From the NCBI GenBank assembly GCA_024402475.1, contig JAKSTQ010000015.1:1-52799 (forward strand): 52,799 nt of DNA, written 5' to 3'. A program made the translations under genes and the position numbers. This DNA is from Treponema sp. (GTDB lineage: Bacteria; Spirochaetota; Spirochaetia; Treponematales; Treponemataceae). Below, piece after piece: positions 42,492 through 52,497 of this stretch (the first letter of the stretch is position 1; the number at the start of each line of letters is the position of its first letter). Under the pieces are notes generated by a model. That model searched no databases, was not told where the DNA came from, and was given only the letters and a program-made list of their open reading frames with translations.

Positions 42492-44000
42492 TTATTGAGC
42501 ACCGATTGATGCACTGCGTACGATTACATCGTGTGCAGAACCTTCAGAGATAGAAGCAGAAGAAACAAGAGTAATCTTTGCTTTTTCCTGAAGTTCAGGA
42601 ATTGTAAGTGCACCACAGTTACACATTGTGTGACTTACTTTGCTCAAAGTCATGTTTACGTTGTCATGGAGGCTTCCGGCATAAGGAACGTATGAATCAA
42701 CACCTTCTTCGAATGCCATTTTCTTTGCGCCGCCAAGGTCGTAACGCTGCCAGTTGCGGGCACGGTTTGAACCTTCACCCCAGTATTCTTTAACGTAGCT
42801 GCCGTTAACCATAAGTTTGTTGGTTGGAGATTCGTCAAAGCGGGCAAAGTAGCGTCCCAGCATTACAAAGTCAGAACCCATTGCAAGTGCAAGAGTAATA
42901 TGATAGTCGTGTACGATTCCACCGTCAGAACAGATAGGAATGTATACACCTGTTTTTTCGTACCATTCATCGCGGGCTTTTGCTACTTCGATTGTAGCAG
43001 TTGCCTGTCCGCGTCCAATACCTTTCTGTTCGCGTGTGATACAGATAGATCCGCCGCCAATACCGATTTTAATAAAGTCAGCACCGTTTTCTGCAAGGAA
43101 GTTAAATCCTTCGCGGTCTACAACGTTACCTGCACCAACTTTTGCGTTTGGCCATTTAGCGTGAATGTCGTGAAGTGCACGTTTCTGCCATTCTGAAAAA
43201 CCTTCAGAAGAGTCAAGACAAAGAACATCAGCGCCTGCTTCAAGAAGGGCTGGAACGCGTTCCATGTAGTCGCGTGTATTGATTCCGGCACCTACGATGT
43301 AGCGTTTCTGTGAGTCAAGAAGTTCATTTGGATGTTCTTCATGGCTTGCAGCATCTTTGCGGAATACCAGGTAAAGAAGACGGCCTTCTTTGTCAAGAAT
43401 AGGAAGCTGGTTGATTTTGTTTTCCCAGATAAGGTCATTTGCCTGATCAAGAGTGATTCCTTCTTCTGCTTTGATAAGTTTAGCAAGAGGAGTCATGTAT
43501 TTTGCAACAGTTTCTGTTGGGCTTGTTTTGTCAAGGCGGTAATCGCGGTCAGTAATGATACCTTCGAGTTTACCGTTTTCTGTTCCGTCAGAAGTAACAG
43601 CAACAGTTGAATGGCCTGTTTTTTCTACAAGAGCCTGAAGGTCAGCAAGAGTAGCATCAGAACGGATATTTGTGTCTGAAGTAACAAAACCTGCTTTGTA
43701 TGCCTTAACGCGGGCAATCATTGCTGCCTGCTGTTCGATTGTCTGTGAACCGTAAATGAAAGAAATACCGCCTTCTTTTGCAAGCGCTACGGCAAGTGTA
43801 TCGTTAGAAACAGACTGCATTACAGCAGAAACCATAGGAATGTTCATTGTAAGAGGACATTTTTCACCGGCTTTTTTGTTGTATTTAACAACAGGTGTTG
43901 TAAGTTTTACATTTGACGGGATGCATTCTGCCGAAGAGTAACCAGGAACCAAAAGATATTCACCGAATGTGTGAGATGGTTCTTCAAAATAATATGCCAT
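42492..44000 (-). CDS. guaB: Inosine-5'-monophosphate dehydrogenase
   Basis: 502 residues. (beta/alpha)8 barrel with NAD/IMP site [13 protein letters not shown], catalytic Cys320, and the flap region ending near MCNCGALT. Two CBS domains are inserted at about residues 100-215. It oxidises IMP to XMP, the committed step to GMP. AAGGAG lies before the ATG. Monocistronic with its own terminator. The downstream gene on the same strand is unrelated. Confidence 0.95.
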   Translation of the reverse strand: MAYYFEEPSHTFGEYLLVPGYSSAECIPSNVKLTTPVVKYNKKAGEKCPLTMNIPMVSAVMQSVSNDTLAVALAKEGGISFIYGSQTIEQQAAMIARVKAYKAGFVTSDTNIRSDATLADLQALVEKTGHSTVAVTSDGTENGKLEGIITDRDYRLDKTSPTETVAKYMTPLAKLIKAEEGITLDQANDLIWENKINQLPILDKEGRLLYLVFRKDAASHEEHPNELLDSQKRYIVGAGINTRDYMERVPALLEAGADVLCLDSSEGFSEWQKRALHDIHAKWPNAKVGAGNVVDREGFNFLAENGADFIKIGIGGGSICITREQKGIGRGQATATIEVAKARDEWYEKTGVYIPICSDGGIVHDYHITLALAMGSDFVMLGRYFARFDESPTNKLMVNGSYVKEYWGEGSNRARNWQRYDLGGAKKMAFEEGVDSYVPYAGSLHDNVNMTLSKVSHTMCNCGALTIPELQEKAKITLVSSASISEGSAHDVIVRSASIGAQ

Positions 44001-44051
44001 ATTCTGCTCCTTAAAATACTAAAAAATATATTAGGGTAGAATAGCAATAAA

Positions 44052-44080
44052 AAGGCCTGCTTGTCAATATAAGCAGGCTT
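44052..44080 (-). terminator. Rho-independent terminator of the lipoprotein gene at 44105
   Basis: AAAGCCTGCTT / AAGCAGGCCTTT stem on the minus strand with a T tract (TTTTTATTG). It lies between that lipoprotein gene and guaB. Confidence 0.85.
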
Positions 44081-44104
44081 TAGCAAAAATCATTGAAACA
44101 AAAC

Positions 44105-44986
44105 CTATTCAAGTTCGATTATATCTACAACTTTACCGTTTGCAATGAATGCTTTGATGTGAAGACCGGTTTCTCTTAGTAAATAACTGAATCCTCTGTT
44201 CTGGTAGCTTCTGATATCATCATAAACTTTTGAAGAAGAAATTTCGTAAAGGCTTTCATCATAAAATCTTCTTGTAAAACTGTCATAAAGATATTCGTGG
44301 CGTTCTGTTTCCTGACGGCTTGCTTCTACAAGGTCAACTCTCCATACTCTGTAAGTATAAGGAACATATTTGTCATAGTAACCGGAAGTTTTCCAGAGTT
44401 TTGCTTTTGTTGATGCTTCTGATTTAAATGTTCCGTCATATCTCCAGTGAGAAGAAGAATCCTGTTTGAGTTCATAAAGATAGTAGGATGCACCGATATC
44501 GTTTTTTTCGAATAACTGTTTTTCCTGACTTTTATTGTACATGTTGTAGTTAGCAAGGTAGTTGTTAAACTGTCTGATGTTTTTGTTTATGGCAGCATTA
44601 TCATTTTCGTGGTGGAATTCAAGCTTGCCTGCATCATTGTATGAATAATATTTATGAGGTCCTCTGTAAGAAGCTTTAAGATAGCAGCCGTCAGCACATT
44701 CTAAGCATTTGAAATTCATTAAAGAAACTTTTTCTGCTTTTTTGTAATAAATTGTTCTGGTCTTTGATACAATATGATGTTCTTCTTTGTTGTTGCATTC
44801 AAGTACAGAATCATAACCTTCACTTGCGCCAAGAGAAATAATATTTGAATCAAAATATGATCCAAGGGATTTTACGCTTTTACCGATAAAATACGAAGAT
44901 CCCTGGCTTGCAACGCCCATACTTGCGCATGAAAAAAACAAAACAGAAGTAAAAGCTAAAAGTCCAAAATTAAAAATCTTTTTCAT
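44105..44986 (-). CDS. Hypothetical lipoprotein
   Basis: 293 residues. Signal peptide with lipobox FFSC (Cys20). The mature protein is Tyr/Lys/Ser-rich, with many charged residues and a cluster KCLECADGC (about residues 93-101) that could bind metal or form disulfides. A Tyr-rich middle (LANYNMYNKS, YYLYEL, TYRVWRVDLV) looks beta-rich. No recognised domain. AGGGA lies 11 nt before the start, and a TATAAT lies ~33 nt upstream on the minus strand. Function unknown. Confidence 0.72.
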   Translation of the reverse strand: MKKIFNFGLLAFTSVLFFSCASMGVASQGSSYFIGKSVKSLGSYFDSNIISLGASEGYDSVLECNNKEEHHIVSKTRTIYYKKAEKVSLMNFKCLECADGCYLKASYRGPHKYYSYNDAGKLEFHHENDNAAINKNIRQFNNYLANYNMYNKSQEKQLFEKNDIGASYYLYELKQDSSSHWRYDGTFKSEASTKAKLWKTSGYYDKYVPYTYRVWRVDLVEASRQETERHEYLYDSFTRRFYDESLYEISSSKVYDDIRSYQNRGFSYLLRETGLHIKAFIANGKVVDIIELE

Positions 44987-45100
44987 ATAAATTTTCCCTG
45001 ATTTAGAATTGATTACATTATAAAAGCAAAAGTTAAAATAGTTAAGTGTGAATTCTAATAATTAGAAAACTCTAATAATCTTAAGCAGATCTTGGCAAAC

Positions 45101-45129
45101 TTTAAAATTTTTTAGATTTATGCTATTAT
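45101..45129 (+). promoter_or_regulatory. Extended -10 promoter of the dus gene
   Basis: TTTAAA (45101-45106), 17 nt, then TGcTATTAT (TATTAT at 45124-45129), 6 nt before ATG 45136. No ribosome site is present, so the transcript probably starts at or within a few bases of the ATG. Confidence 0.65.
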
Positions 45130-45135
45130 CGGCTA

Positions 45136-46152
45136 ATGACTTTAATCGCAGGTCCAATGGCAACTTTGAGTCATCAGGGATTGCGCCGCCTTATCGAAGA
45201 ATTTGGCGGTTGTGATGAATATTATACCGAGATGATTCATGCACCGTCCTTATTGAATGGCGGTCCTTTCGAAAAATATTATATTCTCAACGATTTTGCT
45301 GCTGATAAAATTGTCTGGCAGCTTACAGGAACAGAACCTGAGTCAATGGCAAAAGGCGCGCAGATTTTATGCGGTCTTGGTGGAATTGGAATAGATATCA
45401 ATATGGGCTGCAGTGCACCGGCTATCTATAAAACAGGAGCCGGAATTTCCTGGATGCTAAAACCTGTAGAAGAAACCCGTGCCATGGTTTCAGGCATCAA
45501 AGAAACAATCGAAAAATACATTCAGGAAAATCCAGAAAGAAAAATCCGCCTGAGCGTAAAGTTAAGGCTTGGAGACGATGATTTTAAGCCACAAGACTTT
45601 TTCAAGTTCTGCGATATGTTAGTGGATTGCGGGGTAGAGCAGATTGTTCTTCATCCCCGAACAAAAAAAGAAAAACTCTGCCGTCCTCCAAGATATCATT
45701 ACGTTCAGGATTTAGTTCATCATTTTGACGGCAGTCCTAAAAAGCCTAAAATAATTCTCAACGGAAATATTACAGATACTGCAAGTGCAGTAAATGCATA
45801 CAAAGCGGCCCCTGACATTGACGGAATGATGATAGCCCGCGCCAGTGCCCAGAAACCCTGGATTTTTGAACAGATTAAAGCGACATTTGAAAACCGTGAC
45901 TGCGCAGTGGAACAGGTAGATCTTCTGGCGACTGCAATAAAATTTCTTGATGATTTAAGAAATTACCAGCCCCAGGAATTCTGGAAGACAAGAATGCAGC
46001 GTTTTTTCAGCTACTATTGTGATAACCTTAAATTCGGTTCTTATATCAAGGGAAAGGTTTTAAACGCAAAAACACTGGAAGAAGCACAGACGTTATTTTC
46101 GTCATACTTCGACCAGTGTCCTGATGAAAAAATTCTGACTCTAAAGAATTAA
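45136..46152 (+). CDS. tRNA-dihydrouridine synthase
   Basis: 338 residues of the Dus family: AGPMATLSHQGLRR at the N-terminus, WQLTGTEPE, INMGCSAPA with the catalytic Cys (the usual GCPxP here GCSAP), KLRLG, LHPRTKKEK (His in the active site) and LNGNITD for FMN binding. It reduces uridine in tRNA D-loops. Which paralogue (DusA/B/C) is not clear. Leaderless-type start (promoter 6 nt upstream). The 3' end overlaps the convergent mrp gene by 4 nt. Confidence 0.88.
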   Translation: MTLIAGPMATLSHQGLRRLIEEFGGCDEYYTEMIHAPSLLNGGPFEKYYILNDFAADKIVWQLTGTEPESMAKGAQILCGLGGIGIDINMGCSAPAIYKTGAGISWMLKPVEETRAMVSGIKETIEKYIQENPERKIRLSVKLRLGDDDFKPQDFFKFCDMLVDCGVEQIVLHPRTKKEKLCRPPRYHYVQDLVHHFDGSPKKPKIILNGNITDTASAVNAYKAAPDIDGMMIARASAQKPWIFEQIKATFENRDCAVEQVDLLATAIKFLDDLRNYQPQEFWKTRMQRFFSYYCDNLKFGSYIKGKVLNAKTLEEAQTLFSSYFDQCPDEKILTLKN

Positions 46153-46973
46153 AGTTTTTCGATTACTTTTGAGGCTTCTTCAAGTTCAGGGATTTCAAGA
46201 GATTCTACATCACCTGCATCAATTGCAGCGCTTGTTGTGCTTTCCATAGGAAGACGTGCAAGAACAGGCAGATTGAATGATTTTGCAATGTTTTCGATAT
46301 TGCTCTGACCAAAGACAAAAATCTTTTTATCACAATCTGGACATTTTACATAACTCATGTTTTCGATGAGCCCCAGAATAGGAATATTCATCATGTTTGC
46401 CATCTTAACGGCTTTTTCTACGATAACGCGTACGAGCTGCTGTGGAGAAGAAACAATGATGATTCCGTCAATTGGAAGTGACTGGAATACAGTAAGCGGT
46501 ACATCACCGGTTCCAGGCGGCATATCAACAAACATGTAGTCAACATCCTGCCACATTACATCAGTCCAGAACTGTTTAACAGCTCCTGCAATTACAGGAC
46601 CTCGCCATACAACAGGATCGTTTTCGTTTTCAAGAAGAAGGTTCATAGACATAAGCTGAATGCCTTTGTCAGTAACAACAGGTTTAAGACAGTTGCCGTC
46701 ATCAGTAGTTATGGCACGTTCACTGCCAACGCCAAAGCTTTCTGGGATAGAAGGGCCTGTAATGTCAGCGTCAAGAATTGCGCTTTTATAACCCATCTTA
46801 TTCATTTTGCATGCAAGAAGGCTTGTAACAAGTGATTTTCCAACGCCACCTTTACCACTTACAATGCCGATAACTTTTTTTACTTTAGCACCTTCGTGAA
46901 GGCTAACCTGGAAATCTTTTTTTTCGCATTTAGAACCGCAGCTTGAGCAGTTATGTGAACAGTTTTCTGCCAT
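46149..46973 (-). CDS. mrp: Mrp/NBP35-family P-loop ATPase, iron-sulfur carrier
   Basis: 274 residues from the preferred start. N-terminal Cys cluster CSHNCSSCGSKC (spacing C-x3-C-x2-C-x3-C), which resembles the Fe-S-binding N-terminus of Nbp35 more than that of ApbC. Deviant Walker A SGKGGVGKS (about residues 38-46), DADITGPSIP, DMPPGTGD; CPDCDK is the paired CxxC that binds a bridging [4Fe-4S] in dimers. It inserts clusters into apo-proteins, which fits a genome with many Fe-S enzymes. GAGGA lies 8 nt before ATG 46973; ATG 46988 is less likely. Confidence 0.9.
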   Translation of the reverse strand: MAENCSHNCSSCGSKCEKKDFQVSLHEGAKVKKVIGIVSGKGGVGKSLVTSLLACKMNKMGYKSAILDADITGPSIPESFGVGSERAITTDDGNCLKPVVTDKGIQLMSMNLLLENENDPVVWRGPVIAGAVKQFWTDVMWQDVDYMFVDMPPGTGDVPLTVFQSLPIDGIIIVSSPQQLVRVIVEKAVKMANMMNIPILGLIENMSYVKCPDCDKKIFVFGQSNIENIAKSFNLPVLARLPMESTTSAAIDAGDVESLEIPELEEASKVIEKL

Positions 46974-47043
46974 GAAATTATTCCTCAAAAGAATATAAAG
47001 TCTATACCTAAATATAATAAATTAAAAAAAATAAATCAAATTT

Positions 47044-47084
47044 AAAATAAAAAAGCTGTCTGAGATTTTACTCAAACAGCTTTT
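47044..47084 (-). terminator. Rho-independent terminator of the fusA-ATPase operon
   Basis: AAAAGCTGTTTGAG / CTCAGACAGCTTTT stem on the minus strand with a long T/AT tail. Confidence 0.88.
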
Positions 47085-47113
47085 ATTGAAGTTTATGAAA
47101 ACCTCAAAAACCG

Positions 47114-47156
47114 TTCAAGCCAGATTCTGCTGTAAAAGCACTGCATCTGACTTGAA
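47114..47156. repeat. Hairpin in the 3' untranslated region of the fusA-ATPase operon
   Basis: TTCAAGcCAGAT (47114-47125) pairs with ATCTGaCTTGAA (47145-47156): 11 pairs with one mismatch and a 19-nt loop. It lies between the ATPase stop and the terminator. No T tract, so probably an mRNA-stability or processing structure. Not a tRNA. Confidence 0.4.
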
Positions 47157-47174
47157 TTATTCCTTCAGTTCAAA

Positions 47175-47852
47175 TTATTTGTTTGAAATAAGGAATGTTT
47201 TTGAATCAAGCTTAAGGCTTGTTTCTGGAGTAGCTTCTCTGAGTTTGAGAACCTTAAGAGCAACACCGTTTCCTGTTGATTCGAGGTGAAGAACAGCAGA
47301 AAGGCTTGCAAGAACATCAGCAGATGCACAGTCGTTAAGTTTGTCGCTGTCACATGTAGATGTCATCCAGATTACAAGGTTTTCAGATTTAGCAAAGTCG
47401 AGAACTGCTTTCATATCTGCAGCAGTAGCTTCTTTTGCGAATGTATCGTCAATTACAAGTGAAGATACTTCAAATCCAGCACCTTTCATTGCAGAAATTG
47501 TGTTAACAAGTTTCTGGAGTGTAAAGTTTTCTGGGTTGAACTTGAGAGTTGTGCGGTTGCGCATAACGTCTGCTTTAAGTTCAGCTTCGTTTGAAATATT
47601 CTTTTTCTTTGCGATTTCAGCAAATACTGTTGAGTACCAGTAGTTTACGCTTGAACCCTGTGCGTCAAAAGAAACGTGAACAAGCTGTTTACCAGCCAAA
47701 AGTGCGTCAAGACCGAACTGTACGAGTACAGCAGATTTTCCCATACCTTTAGCAGATGTAATCAAACCGATTTCACCAGCTTTGAGACCGCCGTTTGTAG
47801 CATTGTCAAATGCACGAATAGGGCTGCAGTCAAGTAAATCTTTCTTATCCAT
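47175..47852 (-). CDS. RecA/KaiC-like P-loop ATPase, conserved hypothetical
   Basis: 225 residues. RecA-fold ATPase: Walker A SAKGMGKS (GKS at residues 38-40), preceded by GGLKAGEIGLI as in KaiC/RadA/DnaB-type domains; Walker B SLVIDD near residue 130. The canonical Gly/Ala opening the P-loop is Ser. It has no zinc finger or Lon-like domain as in RadA. It follows fusA by 11 nt with CCTTATTTC-type spacing (ribosome site AAGGAGA), so the two form an operon, which hints at a role with translation or gene expression. Function not established. Confidence 0.75.
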   Translation of the reverse strand: MDKKDLLDCSPIRAFDNATNGGLKAGEIGLITSAKGMGKSAVLVQFGLDALLAGKQLVHVSFDAQGSSVNYWYSTVFAEIAKKKNISNEAELKADVMRNRTTLKFNPENFTLQKLVNTISAMKGAGFEVSSLVIDDTFAKEATAADMKAVLDFAKSENLVIWMTSTCDSDKLNDCASADVLASLSAVLHLESTGNGVALKVLKLREATPETSLKLDSKTFLISNK

Positions 47853-47863
47853 ATTCTTTCTCC

Positions 47864-49954
47864 TTATTTCTGTGCAGCTTTCTTTTCTTCCTGGTACTTC
47901 TTCTGGAGTTCTTCAGAAACATTGTTTGGAACTTTACCATATTTAAGGAATTCCATTGTGAATTCTGCTTTACCCTGTGTAGAAGAACGAAGGATTGTAG
48001 AGAAGCCGAACATTTCGCTAAGTGGTACTTCAGCGTTTACTGTTGTCTGGTTGTTTTCATCTGTAGATTCAAGGATTACACCACGGCGCTGGTTGATAAG
48101 ACCAAAGATGTTACCCTGGAATTCTGTAGGACCTTCAATTGAAACTTTCATGATAGGTTCAAGGATAGCTGGTTTAGCTTTTGCATAAGCTTCACGGAAT
48201 GCTCCGATAGCAGCTGTCTGGAATGCGATATCAGAAGAGTCAACAGGATGGTACTGACCATCGTTGATTGTAACTTTTACACCTACGATAGGGAATCCGA
48301 TCAAAGTACCTTTTTCGATAGCTTTCTTGAAACCTTTGTCACAAGAAGGGATGTATTCGTTAGGAATTGCACCACCTTTGATCATATCTACGAATTCGTA
48401 ATCTTTTTCTGTAATAGGTTCGATGAAACCTGCAACACGACCGTACTGACCAGAACCACCAGTCTGTTTTTTGTGTGTGTAGTTGAAGTCAGCCTGAGCT
48501 GTGATAGATTCACGGTAAGCAACCTGTGGAGCACCTGTTTCTACTTCACATTTATATTCGCGCTTCATACGTTCAACGTATACAGCAAGGTGAAGTTCAC
48601 CCATACCCTTGATGATTGTTTCACCAGATTCTGGATCCATGTATGACTGGAATGTAGGGTCTTCTTTTGTAAAGCGGTTGATAGCTTTACCCATCTGAGC
48701 AGCTGCATTCTTGTCTTTTGGTTTGATAGAAAGAGAGATTACAGGGTTTGGAACGTACATAGAAGCCATAGAAAGGTTAAGACCGCCAGAAGTGAATGTA
48801 TCACCAGAAGCACAGTCTACACCGAACAATGCAACGATATCACCAGGTACACCTTCTGTAATATCTTCCATTGCAGCAGCGTTCATACGTACAAGGCGTC
48901 CAACCTTGAACTTTTTCTTATTACGTGTGTTGTAAAGTTCTTCACCTTTCTTGATAGAACCCTGGTAAATACGTGTGTATGTCAACTGACCGTACTGACC
49001 GTCATCAAGTTTGAATCCGAGAGCAACACAAGGTTTGTTTTCTGAACAATCAAGTTTAACTTCTGCTTCGTTGTTGTCAAGGTCGAGAGCAACGTTTTCA
49101 ACTTCGTTTGGAGCTGGGAGGTAGCGAACTACACCGTCCAGGAGAGGCTGGATACCTTTGTTAACATGAGCTGAACCACAGAATACACCAACAAACTGTT
49201 CAGCAAGAGTACCCTTACGGATAGCAGCGATGAGTTCTTCTTCAGATGGTTCTTCACCTTCGAGGATTTTTTCCATGAGGGAGTCATCAAAGTTAGCAGC
49301 AGCTTCAACGAGTTCCTGACGGTATTCAGCAGCCTGATCTTTGAGGTTAGCAGGAATTTCTGCGTAACGGAGATCTTCACCGTTAGGACCATCAAAGTAG
49401 ATAGCTTTCATACCAACGAGGTCAACAACACCTTCAAGTTTGTCTTCCAAACCGATAGGGAGTTCCATCATATATGCGTTGAGACCGAGTTTTTCGCGAA
49501 TCTGCATACGAACGCGAAGTGGGTTAGCACCCTGACGGTCACATTTGTTTACGAATGCGATACGTGGAACGTGGTAACGTTTGAGCTGACGGTCTACAGT
49601 AATTGACTGAGACTGAACACCAGCAACGGCACAAAGAATCATGATAGCACCGTCAAGAACGCGAAGTGAGCGTTCAACTTCTACTGTGAAGTCAACGTGG
49701 CCCGGAGTGTCGATAACGTTGATTGTGTAGTCTTTCCAGTTAACCTGTGTTGCTGCTGACTGAATTGTGATACCACGTTCACGTTCCAGTTCCATTGAGT
49801 CCATAACAGCACCAACACCGTCCTTTCCGCGAACTTCATGAATCTGGTGGATCTTGTTACAGTAGAACAGAATACGTTCTGTTGTTGTTGTTTTACCAGA
49901 GTCAATGTGGGCACTGATACCGATATTTCTCATTTTAGAAATATCAAAAGCCAT
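47864..49954 (-). CDS. fusA: Elongation factor G, EF-G1 (mitochondrial/spirochaetal type)
   Basis: 696 residues, complete. GTPase motifs: AHIDSGKTT (G1, residues 15-23), RGITIQSAA (switch II start), DTPGHVD (G3), NKCD (G4). The segment [22 protein letters not shown] is characteristic of mitochondrial EF-G1 and the spirochaetal EF-G1 subgroup, where translocation and ribosome recycling are split between two EF-G proteins. So this one probably does translocation only and a separate EF-G2 should be elsewhere. AGAGGTGA precedes the ATG. First gene of the operon with the RecA-like ATPase. Confidence 0.96.
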   Translation of the reverse strand: MAFDISKMRNIGISAHIDSGKTTTTERILFYCNKIHQIHEVRGKDGVGAVMDSMELERERGITIQSAATQVNWKDYTINVIDTPGHVDFTVEVERSLRVLDGAIMILCAVAGVQSQSITVDRQLKRYHVPRIAFVNKCDRQGANPLRVRMQIREKLGLNAYMMELPIGLEDKLEGVVDLVGMKAIYFDGPNGEDLRYAEIPANLKDQAAEYRQELVEAAANFDDSLMEKILEGEEPSEEELIAAIRKGTLAEQFVGVFCGSAHVNKGIQPLLDGVVRYLPAPNEVENVALDLDNNEAEVKLDCSENKPCVALGFKLDDGQYGQLTYTRIYQGSIKKGEELYNTRNKKKFKVGRLVRMNAAAMEDITEGVPGDIVALFGVDCASGDTFTSGGLNLSMASMYVPNPVISLSIKPKDKNAAAQMGKAINRFTKEDPTFQSYMDPESGETIIKGMGELHLAVYVERMKREYKCEVETGAPQVAYRESITAQADFNYTHKKQTGGSGQYGRVAGFIEPITEKDYEFVDMIKGGAIPNEYIPSCDKGFKKAIEKGTLIGFPIVGVKVTINDGQYHPVDSSDIAFQTAAIGAFREAYAKAKPAILEPIMKVSIEGPTEFQGNIFGLINQRRGVILESTDENNQTTVNAEVPLSEMFGFSTILRSSTQGKAEFTMEFLKYGKVPNNVSEELQKKYQEEKKAAQK

Positions 49955-50074
49955 ATTGTCACCTCTTAAAAAAAATATATTAAATGCAATTATCTTACAA
50001 TTTTACTAAAAATATAATCCTTATTCAACTATTAAAGCGTAAAATTCGTTTTATTTTGCATTGGGTAAAAAGTG

Positions 50075-51556
50075 TCAGAATACAGCATTTATCTTTGCAG
50101 TCAACGAAAAGTTCTTTACAGGAAAAACTAAATTCATGCCGGCCTGGTAAGTGTGTTTGATTATTCCTTTGTCCCGTTCAAAAGCGGCGCCAGCAGAAAC
50201 GGATTTTAAAGGACCTTTTTTAGGATAGACAGCCACGCCGGCATTCCACTGGCTCTGGTCAGGAAAATTCTTATCAGGAATAAAAACATATTTTCCGGTT
50301 GCAGCAATGTTCACTTTTTTGAATTTATGGGAATAACGGCCGTAAAAATTAAGTTTTGGAATCAGGGAATTATTAAGGTCGTCAAAACCAGCGCCGGCGT
50401 AAAAAGAAAAACTTTTGCCTTTGTCATAGAATTTGATTCCTGCTTTAAGGTTAAGGCTTTCGGTTATGATTTTTGAAGCAGTCCATTCCTTAAGGCTTTT
50501 GTCGTATAACGCACCAAGTCCCATGCACAAAGTTTTTGAGTTTTTTGAAAAAGTCAGTTCCGGAATAATTTTAGCCTGTAAGACAGTTTTGTTTTCTGAC
50601 AGAGAAGCTGTATAAAACGGAACAGGATTTTTCAGCATAAGATTGTCAGTTGCAAAGATTCCAAAATCACAGGAAAAATTATTGTATTTTATGAATCCCT
50701 GCGCGTTTGAAAAAAATCTGACAGTATCATGAGGATTAGTTGCAGTCCCTAAAGTTATCAGGGACTTAAAAAAGGGAACTGACAGATAATACTGAAAGCT
50801 TAAGGCCTTGTCCCATTGTGAAGAAAAAGGAACATGGGTAAGCCGGTAGCCTGTTTCTTTAGAAGCAGGAAGGTTAAAGGCGTTAAAAGAAAGACTTACG
50901 GAATTTCTGAAAAAGTCGCCGCAAAGAAATTCTTTAAAAAAGTTCATGTGAAAATACTGGTCAGGAGTAAAAGCAATGCTTAAGTTTGTGTCTTTGGCAG
51001 AAAAAATTCCTGCAAGGCTTACGGCGCGCTCAGGTGCAGAAGTTCCTGCAAGGTTAACGGTTAAGCTTTTGTTGGGATAAAGGCTGTCACAAAAAGCAGA
51101 AGGGTATTTATAAAACTGGGGCGATTTGCATAAAGAAGCAGAACCGCTGAAGGAAAGGCTTCCGGTATAAAGTTTAATTGAATAATCTTTTTTGATTCCG
51201 TCAAGGCGTGACAGGTCAACCTTAACAGACCAGCATGGAACAGAAAAATTTGTAAAAAAATCTGATATGTTTTCCATTCCAGAAAAATCTTTAATCGGAA
51301 TCGAAGAAGTTTTCTGATAATACCTGAAATCAAAACAGTCGCTGAAAATTTTAATTCCCCCGGTGAATTTAAAATTTGACAGATCCATATTTTCGTTTAC
51401 AAAACCGAATTCATTCTTACATGCAGAAGGAAGGCTGTACTGAATGCCGGTAAATAAATCACAGCGGACATTTTTCAATTCCATGGAATAGGCAGAAAAA
51501 GATGCGGCGATAATTTTCATGATGAGAATAATGGTTATGAATTTAAAATTCCTCAT
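50075..51556 (-). CDS. Predicted secreted/outer-membrane beta-barrel protein, hypothetical
   Basis: 493 residues. Signal peptide with probable cleavage after AYS (about residue 24); repeated short amphipathic beta strands; ends in INAVF, a C-terminal Phe as in outer-membrane barrels inserted by BAM. Three Cys are in the mature N-terminal half. No family recognised. No clear ribosome site. Divergent from the SPOR gene; not in an operon with fusA. Function unknown. Confidence 0.7.
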   Translation of the reverse strand: MRNFKFITIILIMKIIAASFSAYSMELKNVRCDLFTGIQYSLPSACKNEFGFVNENMDLSNFKFTGGIKIFSDCFDFRYYQKTSSIPIKDFSGMENISDFFTNFSVPCWSVKVDLSRLDGIKKDYSIKLYTGSLSFSGSASLCKSPQFYKYPSAFCDSLYPNKSLTVNLAGTSAPERAVSLAGIFSAKDTNLSIAFTPDQYFHMNFFKEFLCGDFFRNSVSLSFNAFNLPASKETGYRLTHVPFSSQWDKALSFQYYLSVPFFKSLITLGTATNPHDTVRFFSNAQGFIKYNNFSCDFGIFATDNLMLKNPVPFYTASLSENKTVLQAKIIPELTFSKNSKTLCMGLGALYDKSLKEWTASKIITESLNLKAGIKFYDKGKSFSFYAGAGFDDLNNSLIPKLNFYGRYSHKFKKVNIAATGKYVFIPDKNFPDQSQWNAGVAVYPKKGPLKSVSAGAAFERDKGIIKHTYQAGMNLVFPVKNFSLTAKINAVF

Positions 51557-51670
51557 ATGAACAGATACAATTTTTTATTTCTTTTTTACATGATTTTTGA
51601 AAAAAAAGTTGTAAAACCGCATTAAAAAAATTCCGATAAACAACATATAGAAAATCGAATGAGGTTTGTT

Positions 51671-52495
51671 ATGGATAAGAAAAAGACAGTATGGCTTATT
51701 TTGGCATCAGGTGTATTTTTGTGTGTTGTACTTGTTACAGCCTTGATTATTACAGCTCCTAGTGCTACTCAGGCTCCTCAGGCCGCTTCCATCACAACAA
51801 TTACTGCTCCTAAAGCAGCACAGACAGCTCCTGTCGTTACAGAAACAGTTGAACAGACAGAAACTGCAGAAAATACAAATGATATTCCGGTACTCCCGGG
51901 AACAGAAGATCCAGATGCAGTTCAGATTACAACTGCTTCGCCATCAGAAGCTTTCCCGGAATCTGCTTCCGGCGCATCAGAAAATGTTGCAGCACAAGAC
52001 AATGCCGTTCAGTCACCTGTTGAAACAACAATTGATCTTAATAATACAGGCTCAGGTTCTTCAGTAAAACCAAAGAGTCAGGCTGGTGTAGAAGCGATCG
52101 CAAAAAACAATCAGACAGCAGCACCTAAAACAATTTATACAGCAGAAACTACAGTTGCAAAGGCTCCTGTAACAACAGCTTCAAAACCTGCAGCAACAGA
52201 ATCAAAAACTTCGAAAGTTACAGCAACAGCAGCTCCTAAAGAAACAGAAGCTGTAAAATACTGGGTACAGGCAGCTTCTTATTCAACAAAAAAAGGTGCA
52301 GATACAGCCCGTTCAACTATGGCCGAAACCCGTATTCCTGCAGAAGTATTCACATACAAAGATGCAAAAGACAAGCTTTACTACCGCGTTCGTGTAGGAC
52401 CATATACAACAAAAAGCGAAGCAGAATACTGGAAGAACCGCATCTGTCAGATTGATTCATTTAAGGATTCAAAGTCGTACATAACGATTAATTAG
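51671..52495 (+). CDS. SPOR-domain membrane protein
   Basis: 274 residues. Short cytoplasmic N-terminus (DKKKT), one membrane helix (about residues 7-28), a ~170-residue Thr/Ala/Pro/Glu-rich low-complexity linker, and a C-terminal SPOR domain (about 199-274: YWVQAASYSTKKGADTARS and YYRVRVGPYTTKSEAEYW). SPOR domains bind denuded peptidoglycan at division sites, so a cell-wall/division role in the periplasm is likely. ATG 51671 is chosen because GAGG lies 6-7 nt upstream; ATG 51659 is weaker. Closed by a terminator. Confidence 0.85.
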   Translation: MDKKKTVWLILASGVFLCVVLVTALIITAPSATQAPQAASITTITAPKAAQTAPVVTETVEQTETAENTNDIPVLPGTEDPDAVQITTASPSEAFPESASGASENVAAQDNAVQSPVETTIDLNNTGSGSSVKPKSQAGVEAIAKNNQTAAPKTIYTAETTVAKAPVTTASKPAATESKTSKVTATAAPKETEAVKYWVQAASYSTKKGADTARSTMAETRIPAEVFTYKDAKDKLYYRVRVGPYTTKSEAEYWKNRICQIDSFKDSKSYITIN

Positions 52496-52497
52496 GT

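Noticed and set aside
47114..47156. tRNA-like sequence (GTTCAAG)
   Set aside because: Only a simple hairpin forms; no acceptor or anticodon arm and no 7-bp acceptor stem are present.
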